Origin: Pyxicephalus adspersus
Lineage: Eukaryota; Chordata; Amphibia; Anura; Pyxicephalidae
Direction: 5' to 3'
NCBI RefSeq assembly: GCF_032062135.1
Contig: NC_092859.1
Span: 23,606,297-23,670,296 of the forward strand
DNA: 64,000 bases
The translations under genes and the position numbers were made by a program. Below are positions 11,120-23,899 of the stretch, in pieces. Within the stretch, counting starts at the first letter, position 1, and each line of letters starts with the position of its first letter. The notes beneath the pieces are model-generated. The model did no database searches, was not told the DNA's origin, and was given only the letters and a program-made list of their open reading frames with translations.

Positions 11120-14100
11120 TCTTTGAGCCTGCTTTCTTCTACCCACACTACATGTTCATCAGCCTGTATTCATAGTTCCCAGCATATTTGGTCCAAGTTT
11201 TCTGATGACATTGGTGTGCTCCTCAGGTTACTTGTTGATCTTATTTTGGTGGTGTGCTTGGCGGTCTGCGAGAATAGCCGTATTTACATTGAGCTTGGCT
11301 TCTTTTGGGCGGCGGTCACTGTTTACTCCATAGATGCCGCCAGGCTATTCTTGTTTAGGGCAGGTACTCCATTACATCGTATTGATGTTTGCTGTATGCA
11401 CTCTTGGCCTCCATGTAGGGTCAAGTGCTCTTTTCTTTTTGATGTTTTGTGTTTGTCTTTGTGTGATCCCCCTCTTTCCGCCCCTGAGCCCTAGTCCCCC
11501 CCTTTTGAGACTGGATCCCAATGCGAAGTGTAATCCTGAATTTCCAAATTTGATGCTTTGTATGTGTATTTACCATGCCATTATTATTGCTTGGTTTGAA
11601 TCTGCAGGGGATGAACTCCCCTGCCAAGAGAGTCAAGGCGTTATGGGGTTTCCACGCGCAGAAGGCAGATAATATTTGTCTTCAAGAGACACATTTTTCA
11701 GCCTCTTCACATTCAGAATATTTTAGCAACCAATATCCACATATCTACATGGCCAACAGGCCTAACAAACAGGGTCCTGATCGGATTCAAAAGGTCGTTG
11801 CCATTTACCTGTGACCAGGAAATAAAGACCCTGAGGGTCAGTACCTTCCACTAGTAGGGCAATTGTGTGATGTGCAGATAACCATTGTCTCCTATTATGC
11901 CCCCAATTTAAGGCTGCTCCCTTTTTCTGTAGCTTGCTGTCGGATATACAACTTCATCAAAAGGGCATGCTGTTATTATGTGGTGTCTCGAACCTTAAAT
12001 TACACCCTAACTTGGACAGACGGCAGGTTCGATCCGCACCAAACCCCATACTGCATAGCTCGGCCTCCAACCCATTCGCCAAATTAGTGCAGTAACATAA
12101 CCTAGTAGATAGCTGGAGGGAGTTACATCCCTTGCAACAAGACTACACACATGGTGTTCATGATCTGATCATGACGCCATGGTCTTATCTCTCTCCTCCT
12201 TGTACGCTAAACCTAGAATGAGTGGGTGGTTAGTAAAAGACTCTTTATTAGGTAATCTGGAGGTGGGCGCCCTCGTGCAGCAACATTTGCATGACTATTT
12301 TTCCTGCAATACTACGCCTGAGATTGGGGCTGCAAAACTTTGGAATGCCCATAAGATGGTCATCAGAGGCAATTTTATACAAATAGCCTCACATAAAAGG
12401 AGACAAAGGATGGTTAAGGTCACGGAATTGGAGGCAAAATAAAGTTCCCTGCTCGACCAAGGTAAGCACTCCCCTTCGGAGACCCTTAAGAGACTTGCTG
12501 AATTGGTAGCAGCTCGTACTGAATTGGAATTGTGCCTTAACAATCAGGCTGAGAAGCAACTCCGCTGGGTTGGTAATAAATTTTATCCCAGAGGTAACAG
12601 AGCAGTAATGTTCTGTTATTTTCCGATAAAGCGAGCCACCAGGCAAAGCTGTTCTCTGTTTCCGTTGTTGTTTGCTTTGGCCATAGAGCCCCTAGCTATC
12701 TCGATCTGTGAATGTCCGGATATTTGGGGATTGGAGACAGCAGGCACTCAACACAAACTCTGCCTGTTTGCAGATGATGCCATTTATTTATAACTAATCA
12801 TGTAATATCTCTCCCCAACCTATCCAAGGCCCTTGGTAACTTCTCTGTAGTGTCTGGACTCACAGTTAATCATGATAAGTCTGAAGCCCCTAACATATCT
12901 TTACTGGCACGACTCAAGACCCTGGTCCAAACTATGTTCATATATCAGTGGGAAGACTGTAGCCTCCCATATCTAGGAATCCAGCTGACGGCATCATATG
13001 GAGAAATGTTTGCAGCAAATTTCAGCAATATTCACCACTATGCTGGAGACATGGAAAAAGTACCACATTTTCTTGGTTTAGGAGAATTGGTGCCTCAAAA
13101 TGACAGCATTGCCGAAACTCCTGTATCTGTTCAGGGTGAATATCCTTCACTCCTTGCTCAGGTCCCTACAGCAAGTATTTCTTAAATTTAAATGGGGAAA
13201 CAGTAGGCCCAGAGTGGCCAAACTAATTCTGTATTACCTTAAAACACACGGGGGTCTGTCAGTCCCCAATATTAACTATTACTACCAAGCTGCCCAACCA
13301 GCTCCTTTGATGGCTTACCATGCTTCTAAGCAGGCACTTTTTTGGGTTGCTATAGAGGCGTTTTTGATATCACCCATGGCTACCGATACATTACTTTGGA
13401 CTCACCCACATTGGCGTAAACATATCAAAGACCCTATAATCAAACATTCCCTCTGGGTGTGGGATTCTGTTAAGTATTCGGGCAACTTGATGTCCCCTCA
13501 CACGCCGCTAGCAACTCCTATACATAATCCAGCCTTTCTACTGGGGTATGATAAGCGTTTTGAGTGGTGGGTTGGGAAAGGATTCCATAAAATTAAAGAT
13601 TTGGTGACGATTGATGGCATAAGATCTTTTGACTCTATTAGAGAGAAGCATGAAGCCGAGTCCACTGGATTTTTTCAATACATACAACTATAACACTATG
13701 TTTAGGGAACCCTTGGATACACAAGAACCTCTACAAGTACCACACAATTAAAGCGCATCTGTACCAGAGATCCAGGGGGTAAAGGTATTCTCTCTGTGGT
13801 TTATTGCTCCCTGCTTTTGGGGAGCCACTCACACCCACTACCGTATGTTTCTCGATGGGAGGCGGATATTGGGCAACAGTTGACAGAGAAGCAATTGCAG
13901 CAAATGTGAGATGTCGCAGCTTATGGTACCCCAAATGACAGTTTCATGAAGCTAACTATAAGCTTTTTCTCCGATTGTACATGGTCCCCACTAGACTGGC
14001 GGCATACTCTCCAGAATGCACCAGAAGTTGTTTTTGTGGCTGTGTGTCGCCAGGGACCTTGTACCACATTTGATGTCAATGCCCTAAAATTAGGAGGTTC

Positions 14101-16189
14101 TGAACGGGTGTTTACCAAATTATTTATACTCTAGTGGGCAGAGGTATCTGTAAGGACCTGTTTGAGGCCCTCCTGATGCTACATCCCCAGGGCATTTCCA
14201 AGAGTCAGTTTTGACTCATGTCCTATGTATGTACAGCTGCAAAGCGACTCTGGACAAATCCTGGTGGTCTGGCATGCCTTCTGTGGTACAAGTGAAGAAG
14301 AAAGTATTGTGGTATTTGATCAATGAAAATATGGTAGCTAGACTTCAGAATCATTTCCACATTTTCAGAAAGGTATGAGATCCATGGATTGAGAATTATC
14401 TGACATAAATGAGTGGGTGGCTGGATGTTCTTCCTTTCTTCTTTTTGCCAGTATACAATTGGAAGTGTTAAAACCCTATCTTACGGTATTCAGTCCTACC
14501 ACTCCCCCTTCTTTCCTTTTCTTCCCTTATATGTTCAGTGAGGGAAAGAAGTATTTGATCTCCTGCTGATTTTGTATGTTTGCTCTCTGACAAAGAAATG
14601 ACTAGTCTATAATTATAATGATGGGTTTATTGTAGGTGTGAGAGACAGAATAACAACAAAACAACCCTCAAAAACCCAGTCCTCAAAAGTCAGAGCTTGA
14701 TGTGCATTGCAATGAGTGAATTAAGTATTTGATCCCTATCAACCAGTCTGGAGATTGGCTATGCCACTCCAGGACCTTCATGTGCTTCTCCTTGAGCCGC
14801 TCCTTTGTTACCTTATCATGTGTTTTGGGTCACGACCCATTTTCAATGCCCTGGCTGAGGGAAAGATGTGCTCACCCAAGATTTGAAGGTACATGGCCCT
14901 GTCCATTGTCCCTTCGATGCGAGGAAGGTTTCCTGTCCCTATAGCAGAAAAACACCCTCAAAGCATAATGTTTCCCCCTCCATGTATGACGGTGGAGATG
15001 GTGTTCTTTGGATCATAGGCAGCATTCCTTCCCCTCTAAACACAGCGAGTTGAGTTGATGCCAAAGAGCTCAATTTTGGTCTCATCTGACCGCAACACTT
15101 TCACCCAGTTCTCCTCTAGATCACTGCAGATGGGCCTGTACATGTGCTATCTTGAACAGGAACATTGTGGGCTCTGCAAGATTTCAGGCCTTCATGGGGC
15201 AGTGTGTTACCAATTATTTTCCTGGTGACTATGGTCCCAGCTGCCCTGAGATCATTGACAAGTCCCCTCCGTGTAGTTCTGGGCTGCTTCGTCACCGTTC
15301 TCATGATCATTGCAACTCCACGATGAGAGATCTTGCATGGAACCCAAGACCAAGGGAGATTGACAGATATTTTGTGTTTCTTCCATTTGCAAATAATTGC
15401 GCCAACTGTTTTCACCTTTTCACCAAGCTGCTTGGTGATAGACTTGTAGCCCAGTCCAGCCTTGTGTAGGTCTACAATCTTGTCCCTGACATCCTTAGAC
15501 AGCTCTTTGGTCTTGGCCATGATGGCTAGTTTGGAATCTGATTGATTGTTTCTGTGGACAGGTGTCTTTTATACAGGTACTGTAACAAGCTTGGATTAGG
15601 ATCACTCCCTTACAGAGGCTGCTCCTAATCTCTGCTCGTTACCTGCATACAGGGAAGACACCTGGGAGCCTGAAATCTTCCTGGTTGATAGGGGATCAAA
15701 TACTTATTTCACTCATTACAATGCACATCAAGCTCTGACCTTTGCGCACTGGGTTTTTGAGGGTTCTTTTGTTGTTATTCTGTCTCTCACACCTACAAAA
15801 ACCTACCATTACAATTATAGACTGGTCATTTCTTTGTCAGAGGGCACACGTACAAAATCAGCAGGGGATCAAATACTTCCTTCCCTCACTGTATGTCTTG
15901 TCTGGTTGTTATTGTGCCTTTTACTGGGGTATGGATAGATACTGCATTGTTAGAGGGAATGCCTATTATTGGGCCCCATGAGGGGACCTGTTTGTTTACA
16001 TATGTTTTACTCCTATCATACTGAACTTTCGGATTTATACTATATGTTTTATAACACCCTCTGATGTACGGGCCTTTTTAGCTCCATTATGCTCGTAAAG
16101 GTTACGTTATGTATGTGGTTTGTTTGTACTATTATTTCTGTGTGTCATGTTCATTGTTCATTTATTTTGAAAACCTAATAAAAAAAAAA
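11120..16189 (+). mobile_element. L1-type LINE copy on + strand, 5'-truncated
   Basis: ORF2 of an L1-clade element in pieces: endonuclease start at about 11575 (GLNLQGMNSPAKRVKALWGF, then ICLQETHFS); linker region at 12179-12442 (NTTPEIGAAKLWNAHKMVI, IRGNFIQIASHKRR); reverse transcriptase (PLLFALAIEPLA, then LCLFADDAIYL at about 12760-12792, the F-ADD active-site box); downstream SGLTVNHDKSEA and PYLGIQL; C-terminal domain at 13100-13690. It ends in an A-rich tail at 16179-16189. ORF1 was not seen. Between about 12610 and 12640 a large part of the RT domain is missing, and stops occur, so the copy is dead. A Tc1 element interrupts it at 14536-15891. The 5' limit is approximate. It lies between the two TRIM genes. 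Confidence 0.85.
14536..15891 (-). mobile_element. Tc1/mariner transposon, near full length, inactive
   Basis: A 1356-bp element. The outer left end reads CAGTGAGGGAAAGAAGTATT and the outer right end is its inverted partner (ACTTCCTTCCCTCACTG). A second motif, GTGAATTAAGTATTTGATCC, sits about 170 bp inside the left end (about 14716), with its counterpart at about 15690-15710. This gives the IR/DR arrangement of Sleeping Beauty-like Tc1 elements. The - strand transposase begins at 15520 ([20 protein letters not shown], a Tc1-type HTH start) and decays after about 50 residues. A TA follows the right end at 15892-15893; the left flank is TT, presumably a mutated TA. It inserted into the + strand LINE. 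Confidence 0.85.
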
Positions 16190-16467
16190 GGGTGAAACTG
16201 AAAGTAATCTCTCTGTCAACATATTTCTCAGTATATTATTAGAAAATGCAATCATCATGCATACAGCACTAATACGAAGAAGACCAAAAATAACAACTTT
16301 GTTGACGTAAACCACATGCAGATTAGTATGATACACTCCCATGTGTGTTTACAGCTGCTGAACCAGTTAAATCATTTAAAGAAATACTGCAACAGATGAC
16401 TGCACTTTGCCGTTTGTTTAACAAATCAGCCTAAGACACCTTTTACTTCTCTCTCCTCCATTCACTG

Positions 16468-18021
16468 ATGGCGTTTGCTAGCATAACAAGGGAGCTGGAG
16501 TGTTCCATTTGTATGGACATTTACACCGATCCTGTAAACTTAGCTTGTGGTCATAACTTTTGCAGAGTTTGTATTGATCGTGTACTGGATACACAGAGAA
16601 GGCTTGGATTTTTTTCGTGCCCCGAATGCAGAACACAATACACAACACGCCCGGCGCTGCAGAGAAACATAACCCTGCGCAACATAGTGGGGAACTTTGT
16701 GCCTACACAGCCGGATCAAAAGACCGGGGTCTTCTGTACATACTGTGTGGACTCATCTGAACCTGCCGTTAAATTCTGTCTACATTGTGAAGCTTCATTG
16801 TGTGATAAACACCTGAAAGTCCACAAAACATCTGCAGAACATGTCTTAACCGACCCTACAGCTTCCATTGAAGAGAGAAAATGTTCCATCCATATGGAAC
16901 TTTTGAGGTATTTCTGCACTGAGGATTCAGCCTGTATCTGTGCGTCCTGTTGTCTAATTGGAGAACACAAAGGTCACCACTTGGAATCATTGTTTAAAGC
17001 TTCTGAAAAGAAGAAGATAAAACTAAGAAATGCTCTTCAAAAACTGATGATAAAAAAAGAAGAGGTGGAAGGAAGAGTTCAGAATCTGCATGAAAGCAGA
17101 AGAAGATTAGAAGAACAAACAGCTGGTAAAAAAGAGAGAGTCTCTGCCCTGTTTGGAGACCTCAGGAGACATCTGGAAGACCTGGAGCAAAGAGTCCTGA
17201 GTATGATGTCCAGAGTTGCGGAACACTTTTCCTTGGCAGCTCTTCATATGATCCAACAAATGGAAATAAAGAAGGAAGAATTATCCACGAAGATGGGCCA
17301 TATTGAGGAGCTGTGTAACATGACGGATCCACTGACTGTCCTACAGAACTCTGGTGACTTGTGTGATACTGATTGTGAAAACAAAGACAACAGGGAGATT
17401 AATGATCAAAAAAGTGAACTGGACATGGCAGGGAACTTTAACAAAGTACACGCAAGAGGTCAAAGTAGAGGGATCTTTACACAAGATCCTGAAGATATCT
17501 TATTGGATGTAAACACAGCTGGTAATAATCTACATATATCAGATGACAGGAAAACCGCAACCTGGTCTTCCAACCAGAATCGCCCAGAAACATCACAGAG
17601 ATTTCTGTACGATCCTCAGGTATTGAGTATTCAGAGTTTCTTATCAGGGAGACATTATTGGGATGCAGTTGTTGGGGGATCACAATGGTGGGGCATTGGG
17701 GTGTGTTACTCCAGTTTAGATAGAAGAGGAGAAGAGTCATGGATTGGTTACAATAAGAAGTCCTGGGGTTTGGAGAGTAAGAGAAGTCAGTGTTCAGTGA
17801 TACACAACAGTACCAAGCTCCAATTACCTACCGGTATCACCAGCGGCAAAGTCAGGATATATCTGGATTATGAGGCTGGGCAGATCTCCTTTTATGATTT
17901 GTGTGACCCAATCCGCCACCTTTACACCTTCAGTGCTACCTTCACGGAGCCCCTCCATGCTGCATTAGCTGTGGGAATATACGGTTGTATAAAGATCTCT
18001 GGGCATGACTGTGAAACATAA
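16468..18021 (+). CDS. TRIM-B: intact single-exon TRIM E3 ubiquitin ligase
   Basis: A 517-residue protein with full TRIM architecture in one exon. RING at residues 12-54 has the C3HC4 pattern: C12-X2-C15, C27-X-H29, C32-X2-C35, C51-X2-C54. B-box 1 is at about 90-119 (C90, C93, C104, C107, C112, H115). B-box 2 is at 139-170 with C139, H142, C150, D153, C158, C161, H167, H170, the canonical ligand set. A coiled coil spans about 175-280 and PRY-SPRY about 343-510 (LLDVNTA, DRKTATW, GRHYWDAVVGG, RIYLDYEAGQISF). Expected role: RING-dependent ubiquitin transfer with SPRY-mediated target recognition; membership in the frog TRIM25-like/finTRIM-like expansion is inferred from architecture. The start is the first ATG before the RING. 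AATAAA at 18231-18236 is the likely poly(A) signal. No break was seen; individual ligand is not predictable. Confidence 0.93.
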   Translation: MAFASITRELECSICMDIYTDPVNLACGHNFCRVCIDRVLDTQRRLGFFSCPECRTQYTTRPALQRNITLRNIVGNFVPTQPDQKTGVFCTYCVDSSEPAVKFCLHCEASLCDKHLKVHKTSAEHVLTDPTASIEERKCSIHMELLRYFCTEDSACICASCCLIGEHKGHHLESLFKASEKKKIKLRNALQKLMIKKEEVEGRVQNLHESRRRLEEQTAGKKERVSALFGDLRRHLEDLEQRVLSMMSRVAEHFSLAALHMIQQMEIKKEELSTKMGHIEELCNMTDPLTVLQNSGDLCDTDCENKDNREINDQKSELDMAGNFNKVHARGQSRGIFTQDPEDILLDVNTAGNNLHISDDRKTATWSSNQNRPETSQRFLYDPQVLSIQSFLSGRHYWDAVVGGSQWWGIGVCYSSLDRRGEESWIGYNKKSWGLESKRSQCSVIHNSTKLQLPTGITSGKVRIYLDYEAGQISFYDLCDPIRHLYTFSATFTEPLHAALAVGIYGCIKISGHDCET

Positions 18022-18230
18022 ACAATGTGCTCATATAGACTGGAAAAACACAAAAAGGAGATCAGATTGCTGGTATATGCAACCGCCATGATGAGGTGGT
18101 GGGATGGGCAATGGGATACCGATTTTATTTTAACAAAAGTTTGCCTATTGGTGAACAAAACAATTTGATTTGGGGTTGTACAAAAAAATACCAATGTGCA
18201 AAAACTGATCTTTTGTGTATGTACGTGTAA

Positions 18231-18236
18231 AATAAA
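18231..18236 (+). other. Poly(A) signal of TRIM-B
   Basis: AATAAA about 210 nt after the TRIM-B stop, the first canonical hexamer downstream. Transcript end is expected roughly 15-30 nt later. Confidence 0.6.
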
Positions 18237-18239
18237 ACA

Positions 18240-21200
18240 TATATAGCCTCCTTAAACTTTCTTGCTGTCCGTGTCACCTGCCCATATCCAGCACATCAGA
18301 AAGCCCCCACTGCCCATAGTGAAGGACGTGGCTTACTTAATACTAATCTTTAATATACTAGAGATTGGTCACTAAAAGCTGGTAGATTGGAGATTGAAAG
18401 GTTATATTGTATATGTGTCCTAATGGGGTGATTTCTCTTTATTTCCGGCCCCAGTCAAAAACAGGAAGTAAGAAAATCTTTCCAAAGTTGGGGAACATTT
18501 CCGCTCAACAGAACAAGTGCTTACAATTGAAAGATGCAATTGCTGGTGACTGTAAAATGTTGAATTTCCTATTGGTTTCTGTCCCAGTGACAGTGGTGAC
18601 CAGGACAGATACAGGGGGTGAATCTCTACCAATATTTCTACCTTCCTCCCTATCCTCCTAAACTACCCTAAGCTAATACCACCCCCTTCCCACACCCAAC
18701 CTATGTCCGTACTTCTCTCTGATGATGACAATTTGTGATATTATCTGTTAGGCCTCCCTTGACCTATGCATTAATGTCCCATATAAAGTATATGAGATGT
18801 TACACTGAAGATATGGGTGCTGCACAATACCTTGCAGAGTGATATTTCACTTTAAACAACCCAAACCCCTTTAATAGATAATAAATGCAAAGGCAGCTAT
18901 TGTAAGTACATGAATTCAACTTACCAGCCACTGTACAGCAAAGCTCAGATTTAGTAATAGAAGCCAATTTTCTGATAAAGAATATGCTAATTGGAGGAAA
19001 AAGCAGAAATGAGCAGTCTGCTGCAGCATCTTCGTTGTTCATTGGCAGACATGGGGTGAAAATAATCAGATTGTGTTATATAACCACAGAAAAAAAGTCA
19101 GATCACCAACCTGACCGGCCTGGGTGGCTGAGTTGTGTAGGAACAAGTACAAAAAAGCATAAACATGAACTCTTTTACTTCTGTATTAAATTATTAGCCT
19201 GGGGTTCAGCTTTATTGTTTCTAAACAAATATAACTGCATGCAATAAAATAATTACAGCTGTAATGTACACAGAATTCTGCTTCCGGTGTTGTGTCTATG
19301 CCTGGTAAATAAATCCAGTTTGCTAAATGACAGTGTTTTCTGTGATATGTAAAAAGAATTGCATGGTTAAATAACTAAATAAAAGGTGGAGGTGGGCAGA
19401 ATGGGTTCATCCATCTTTCTGGAAGAGATATCCAAAGATCTTTGTGAATGGAAGTCAGAGGGGATCAAGAAAACTATATCATGAGAACATATTATTTCAG
19501 CGTTTTTCTTTATGAAATCACAAACAAAAAATGGAATCACCTTAGTCTATACCCATGAAGGTGGATTATTATGCATGGTAAGTGTTTTTATTATCCCTTC
19601 ATACCTGCTCTAATGGCATCCCGGCAATGGTTGCATGGCATTTGTCAGGGCACTTTGGGTAAAGGTGACAACAAAGACCATCCCTGCCCAACAGGTAAAA
19701 AGGGTATTTGGTTATTTTTTTATTGGCCCTACACCGCCAACCCCAAAAAATGGCTCATTGTCATTGGCTGATAGTGCCATAGCACATTGCATACAAACAG
19801 TAGTAGCAATGATGAAGATATAAGCACAGTGGCCACATCGCATGCACAATGAAGGGCTCCCAGGTGTTGCTTTCTTTGCCAACCAACAAGCCAAAAACAA
19901 ACAGTCGTTGTTCAGCTAGAAGTTGCTTGATGTGAACACAGGCATGTCTGAGCAATGCCAATGTGAGTCTAAAAAGCACCAGAAAATGATTTTAGAAAAA
20001 AAAGGAAGAACAAGTAACACGTTAGTATTTTCTGCAACTCAGATGACAGAATATTGCTGGATTTCCCAGCATGACACATTATTTAATCTGTATTCATTTT
20101 TTTATTTGTTCAGTATAAGTACACAACATTCATAAAAAGGCAATAGGAAAATCAGAGGGTATTTACTTTAGAGACTACTCAAAATTTTGGATTTCACCTA
20201 GTTTATATCTATTTACAATCAACATCAGAAAGGGAGTTGAGAAATTTTCCAAAGAGGACACCTGTTTCAGTGCCTGTCTAAGCAGACATATCATCACTTT
20301 GGGGTTTTTTCCCACATTTCCTATTCCTCCATCATCCCCTGCCACCAGAGGGAGCTGCTGAAAGATGATCCGCCACTACCTATGGCGCCCAGGTCTGACC
20401 AGTTTCGGTGACCCTCTGCATAACTTATATACAGGAATATTTATAAAGAACTGCATGTCAGATTCACTAAACATTCCAATCATTCTCTGTCATGTACAAT
20501 ATGTACGATAGGAAGATTCATGTGCAGTTAATATTTGGTAAAAGTTACATTTCCTGATTTATAAATATGTCTCATAAGGCAACGGTATTATATTTCAGAA
20601 TGAAACACCTTTTGATTAAAAAAAAAAAAAGCACTAATATGGGACATTACTGCATAGGTAAAGCTCCAGTTGGTGATGTTACACTGAGATATTGTTATCA
20701 CTCTGCTGCAGGCACAAGAAACATTTTCTCGGTTTCGTCAGTAATCAGACAACATATTTTGTAGTGGCTGCAGCAGGGGCTGATCTGTGTCAGACATTAA
20801 TAAAGGGATTTACATGATTGTGTCATCTCTAAGTCAGTACCTAACCTGGAATAAAATGGTGGCCCTGCATGATGCCTGAAGAAAGTTGGTGCTGTGCATC
20901 TGAAGAGGAAACAGATGAAGGCAAGAAGTACAGAGATCTGTGTGAGAGGTAATATTCACCTGGAAGTGTTACATGGACACATTACTCAGCATGAACAATA
21001 GACATGATTTTAGTTTCACTTTACAATTCCCACTTTTAGTTTCCATTTATCTGATCATACATGGGGGGTTCCCGCACTCGTCAGCTGCCCATGGAAAAAA
21101 CAGATCATGTAAAGGGATTTGGGAGATCATTTGGGTAATCATGTGATGTGATCTTGTATTATTATCCCTGTAGTTATTTTTATGTATGGATTCTGATATT

Positions 21201-23789
21201 TTGTATCCCAATCTCTCCCTCTGGGCACATTTAGGGTTTTTCCCCCAGACATTTATCTCAGAGATGTCACAAACCTTCTCCGTGTGTTTCATCAAACAAA
21301 AGATTCTCCAATTACAGAAAACTGGCAAGAAATCATTTCTTATTTTCATTTTACAACGGACTTTCCACATCTGCCCTTTTAGATTTCTACATTTCCTGTT
21401 TTTAAATAAATCTTCTTTAAGAACTTCCTCCTTAAGTTATAAAGGTTTATTTTCAGACAGAGATCTTTATTGTCCCAGGGCAGGACTTCTGGGGTATCTG
21501 GGAGATCGCTCCTATTGGAGGATGAGGGGTAAATGGCTGGAGAACAGAGGAGGAGCTGTATATGAGGAACAGATTTTAGGATAAGTGTTATGGAAGAAGA
21601 AGTATTAAGCTCCCTGGGGCACAAAGCCAACAGTGGGCAGAAGTGACATGGGCCCTCCCCATGCAGAACTGACCTGGAGCCCTTGTGGGGGCCATTCTTG
21701 GCTGAGGAGGGTCCGGGGCCCTTGTGCAGCTTCACACTTTGCACCTCCCTATGCCCCCCTGATTCAGTTCCCCACACTCGCATCTATCTGTGCTATATAT
21801 CTGGGTTCAGCGCCATTCATTTTCATGGCGAATGTATCTGCCAACACATGGAAGGGCACCGCCATGCATTGCAGAGAGCTGAGTTTCCAGGTTTAATTTA
21901 TAGCGCATTCTCATGAATCCTTAACCACTTTGCACGACTTTTAGATGTGGTGCCAGTTCCAGGGCTGAGTCAGTGGTATCTTCTATCTCTGAACTAGCGA
22001 CACTTGTAAGAGAAAAATGTATGAAACCCATCCGGGGGTAGAGGGGGCAATTGGTCACACAGAAGAAGGGAAAAAGATCCTTCCCGTCACTGCTGCAGCT
22101 GACAAAGATGTCTATGGCCCTGTTCGGCACAGCCAATGGCCCAGTACTGGTCTGCAACCCAATATTCCACTTTATTCCTTACCCTGCAGCTACATCAAAG
22201 CCTATGTAGAGGAGGGGCAAAGGAGCTGGGCCAGCCGAGACAGTGGGCAATCTAAGACGGAGGGGTTATGCTGGGGAATCGACTCTTCTAGTATTAATTA
22301 AAGCTGCATGCGGGGTCATGGCTCATTGTAAATTAATTACATTTATCAAAAAAGTAAGCATTGCAAGTAACCATTCCAAAACTTTGTTTTGGTAACAGGG
22401 TCACTAAGTTTAATGAGTGATTTCTATATTACCTCTTGCCAAGATAATCCTGGCTCTGTACACAGGGTGGATCAGCGTTCCTGCAATGGGCCGGGACAAG
22501 GAGGGCCTATGCGGGGACCCCGATGATGTTTTCCCTGCTGATTCACAAACTACAATACCTGCAGACCCTGAGGGACTCCCCGCATTGTTACTGTATGTTG
22601 TGTCATTGTAGATTGCTGACTCACAATCCTATGAGGGAACTCCCACTGGGCTGGAACAGGGAAATGGTAAATCTACACACCGAACACACTTCTCATTGTG
22701 AGCTGGAGGGGTGAACTCAGTACACAATTCATCTGAGGATAGAGAAAGCGATCTAACACAAGATTGAACTTTTCAAACTTTTTCTGAACTGTTGGAAGGA
22801 GAGAAAACAAACGTCCACGTAGGCAGGAAACAGGTAAATGCTTTGCATACATGTCACAGGGGAGTTTACAAATGATTTGAAATACGGACGTGTCACTTTA
22901 ACTGTCACTTGTCAATAGTCTGAGCTCCACTTTGCACCTGGTAAATTCTGATTCCCATAGGACCAGCAAACATATGGTGGCAGTGAGACTACCAATTACA
23001 TGAATGCTTTTTATTTCCATATATATCACATATTTACCATTCAGATCTCTCAGCCAAATATGTATTATTATTTATTATGTATTATTAGATTTAAAGCAAT
23101 GTGTTTGCAGAATGGGCGGGATAACGAAGTGCTCAATGTCGATTTGTACATTCATGCATATGTTGTATATCAGTATGATTTTTTAGCTCAATCTATTGAT
23201 TTGTTTGCAGGATTAAAATATTTTTTTTCTTAATGATGTTGAGTTGTATTGTGTTGCATATCTATAAATGCAGCAGGTTCCTTTTTTCAGCAATGCAATG
23301 TTTTTATTTTGCCATTGAGAGATAGATAACACAAACACTTTATTTACCATGATATAAAACCTAATTCACCACCAATTATCCAACTCTGGCTAAGGTGGGG
23401 CTGGGTGCGGTGACTTTCCACAAACAGGAAGTCAATCAGAATATTGTCTCAGTATCAGAACTTTTGTCCTTGTATATTTTGGATTTATTCACATTTAGTG
23501 GTGTAGAAAAATGCATTTTTTTCTATAGATTGCTTCCTAAGGCATCATTTACATATTAATCTTCACCATAATAAAAAAACTGCAAACTGAATATATTTAT
23601 TAAAAATGTATTTGACCAATATCTTTTTTTATAGCCTGGAGTTTGTGTTTCCAGGTATATACGTGTTTTAGCTCCATGAAATTCCTGTGCAAATTTTTAC
23701 AATAATATATATAATGAATAATATATATATAAGTATAATGAATGGGGAGGTAGGTTTTTCCTGGAAATCAGGTGAATGAAACACATATT
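18240..23789. other. Gene-poor spacer between TRIM-B and BCL2L14
   Basis: No exon, RNA gene or complete mobile element was recognised. Reading frames of 60-130 codons occur on both strands but lack domains, conserved motifs or splice partners. One CTCF-like word (CCACCAGAGGGAG, 20342-20354) is noted under findings. The segment probably contains old repeats that cannot be classified by eye. Confidence 0.4.
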
Positions 23790-23870
23790 CTTGTACAGGG
23801 AGGATCATGTGACTGCCAACATTGCACAATCGTCAAAACTTCACAGGAACACATTGCTTATAGTCTGAAG
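23790..23870 (+). other. BCL2L14: Candidate 5' non-coding exon of BCL2L14
   Basis: The first coding exon of BCL2L14 starts at a splice acceptor seven bases before its ATG, so at least one upstream non-coding exon must exist. A strong donor, GAAG|GTGAGTCC, lies at 23870/23871 about 1.7 kb upstream. The exon start is unknown. This is inference from one donor site only. Confidence 0.2.
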
Positions 23871-23899
23871 GTGAGTCCTGTCGGAGAGGTAATGTTTTC

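Noticed and set aside
11123..11494. 123-codon plus-strand frame before the + strand LINE endonuclease.
   Set aside because: No similarity to L1 ORF1 or any protein I know; probably untranslated LINE or flanking sequence.
15116..15520. 134-codon minus-strand frame starting [10 protein letters not shown].
   Set aside because: It is the decayed Tc1 transposase, already covered by the element at 14536-15891.
21186..21783. Overlapping frames of 107-134 codons on both strands.
   Set aside because: No domain, no consistent splice sites, and open frames of this size occur by chance in a window this large.
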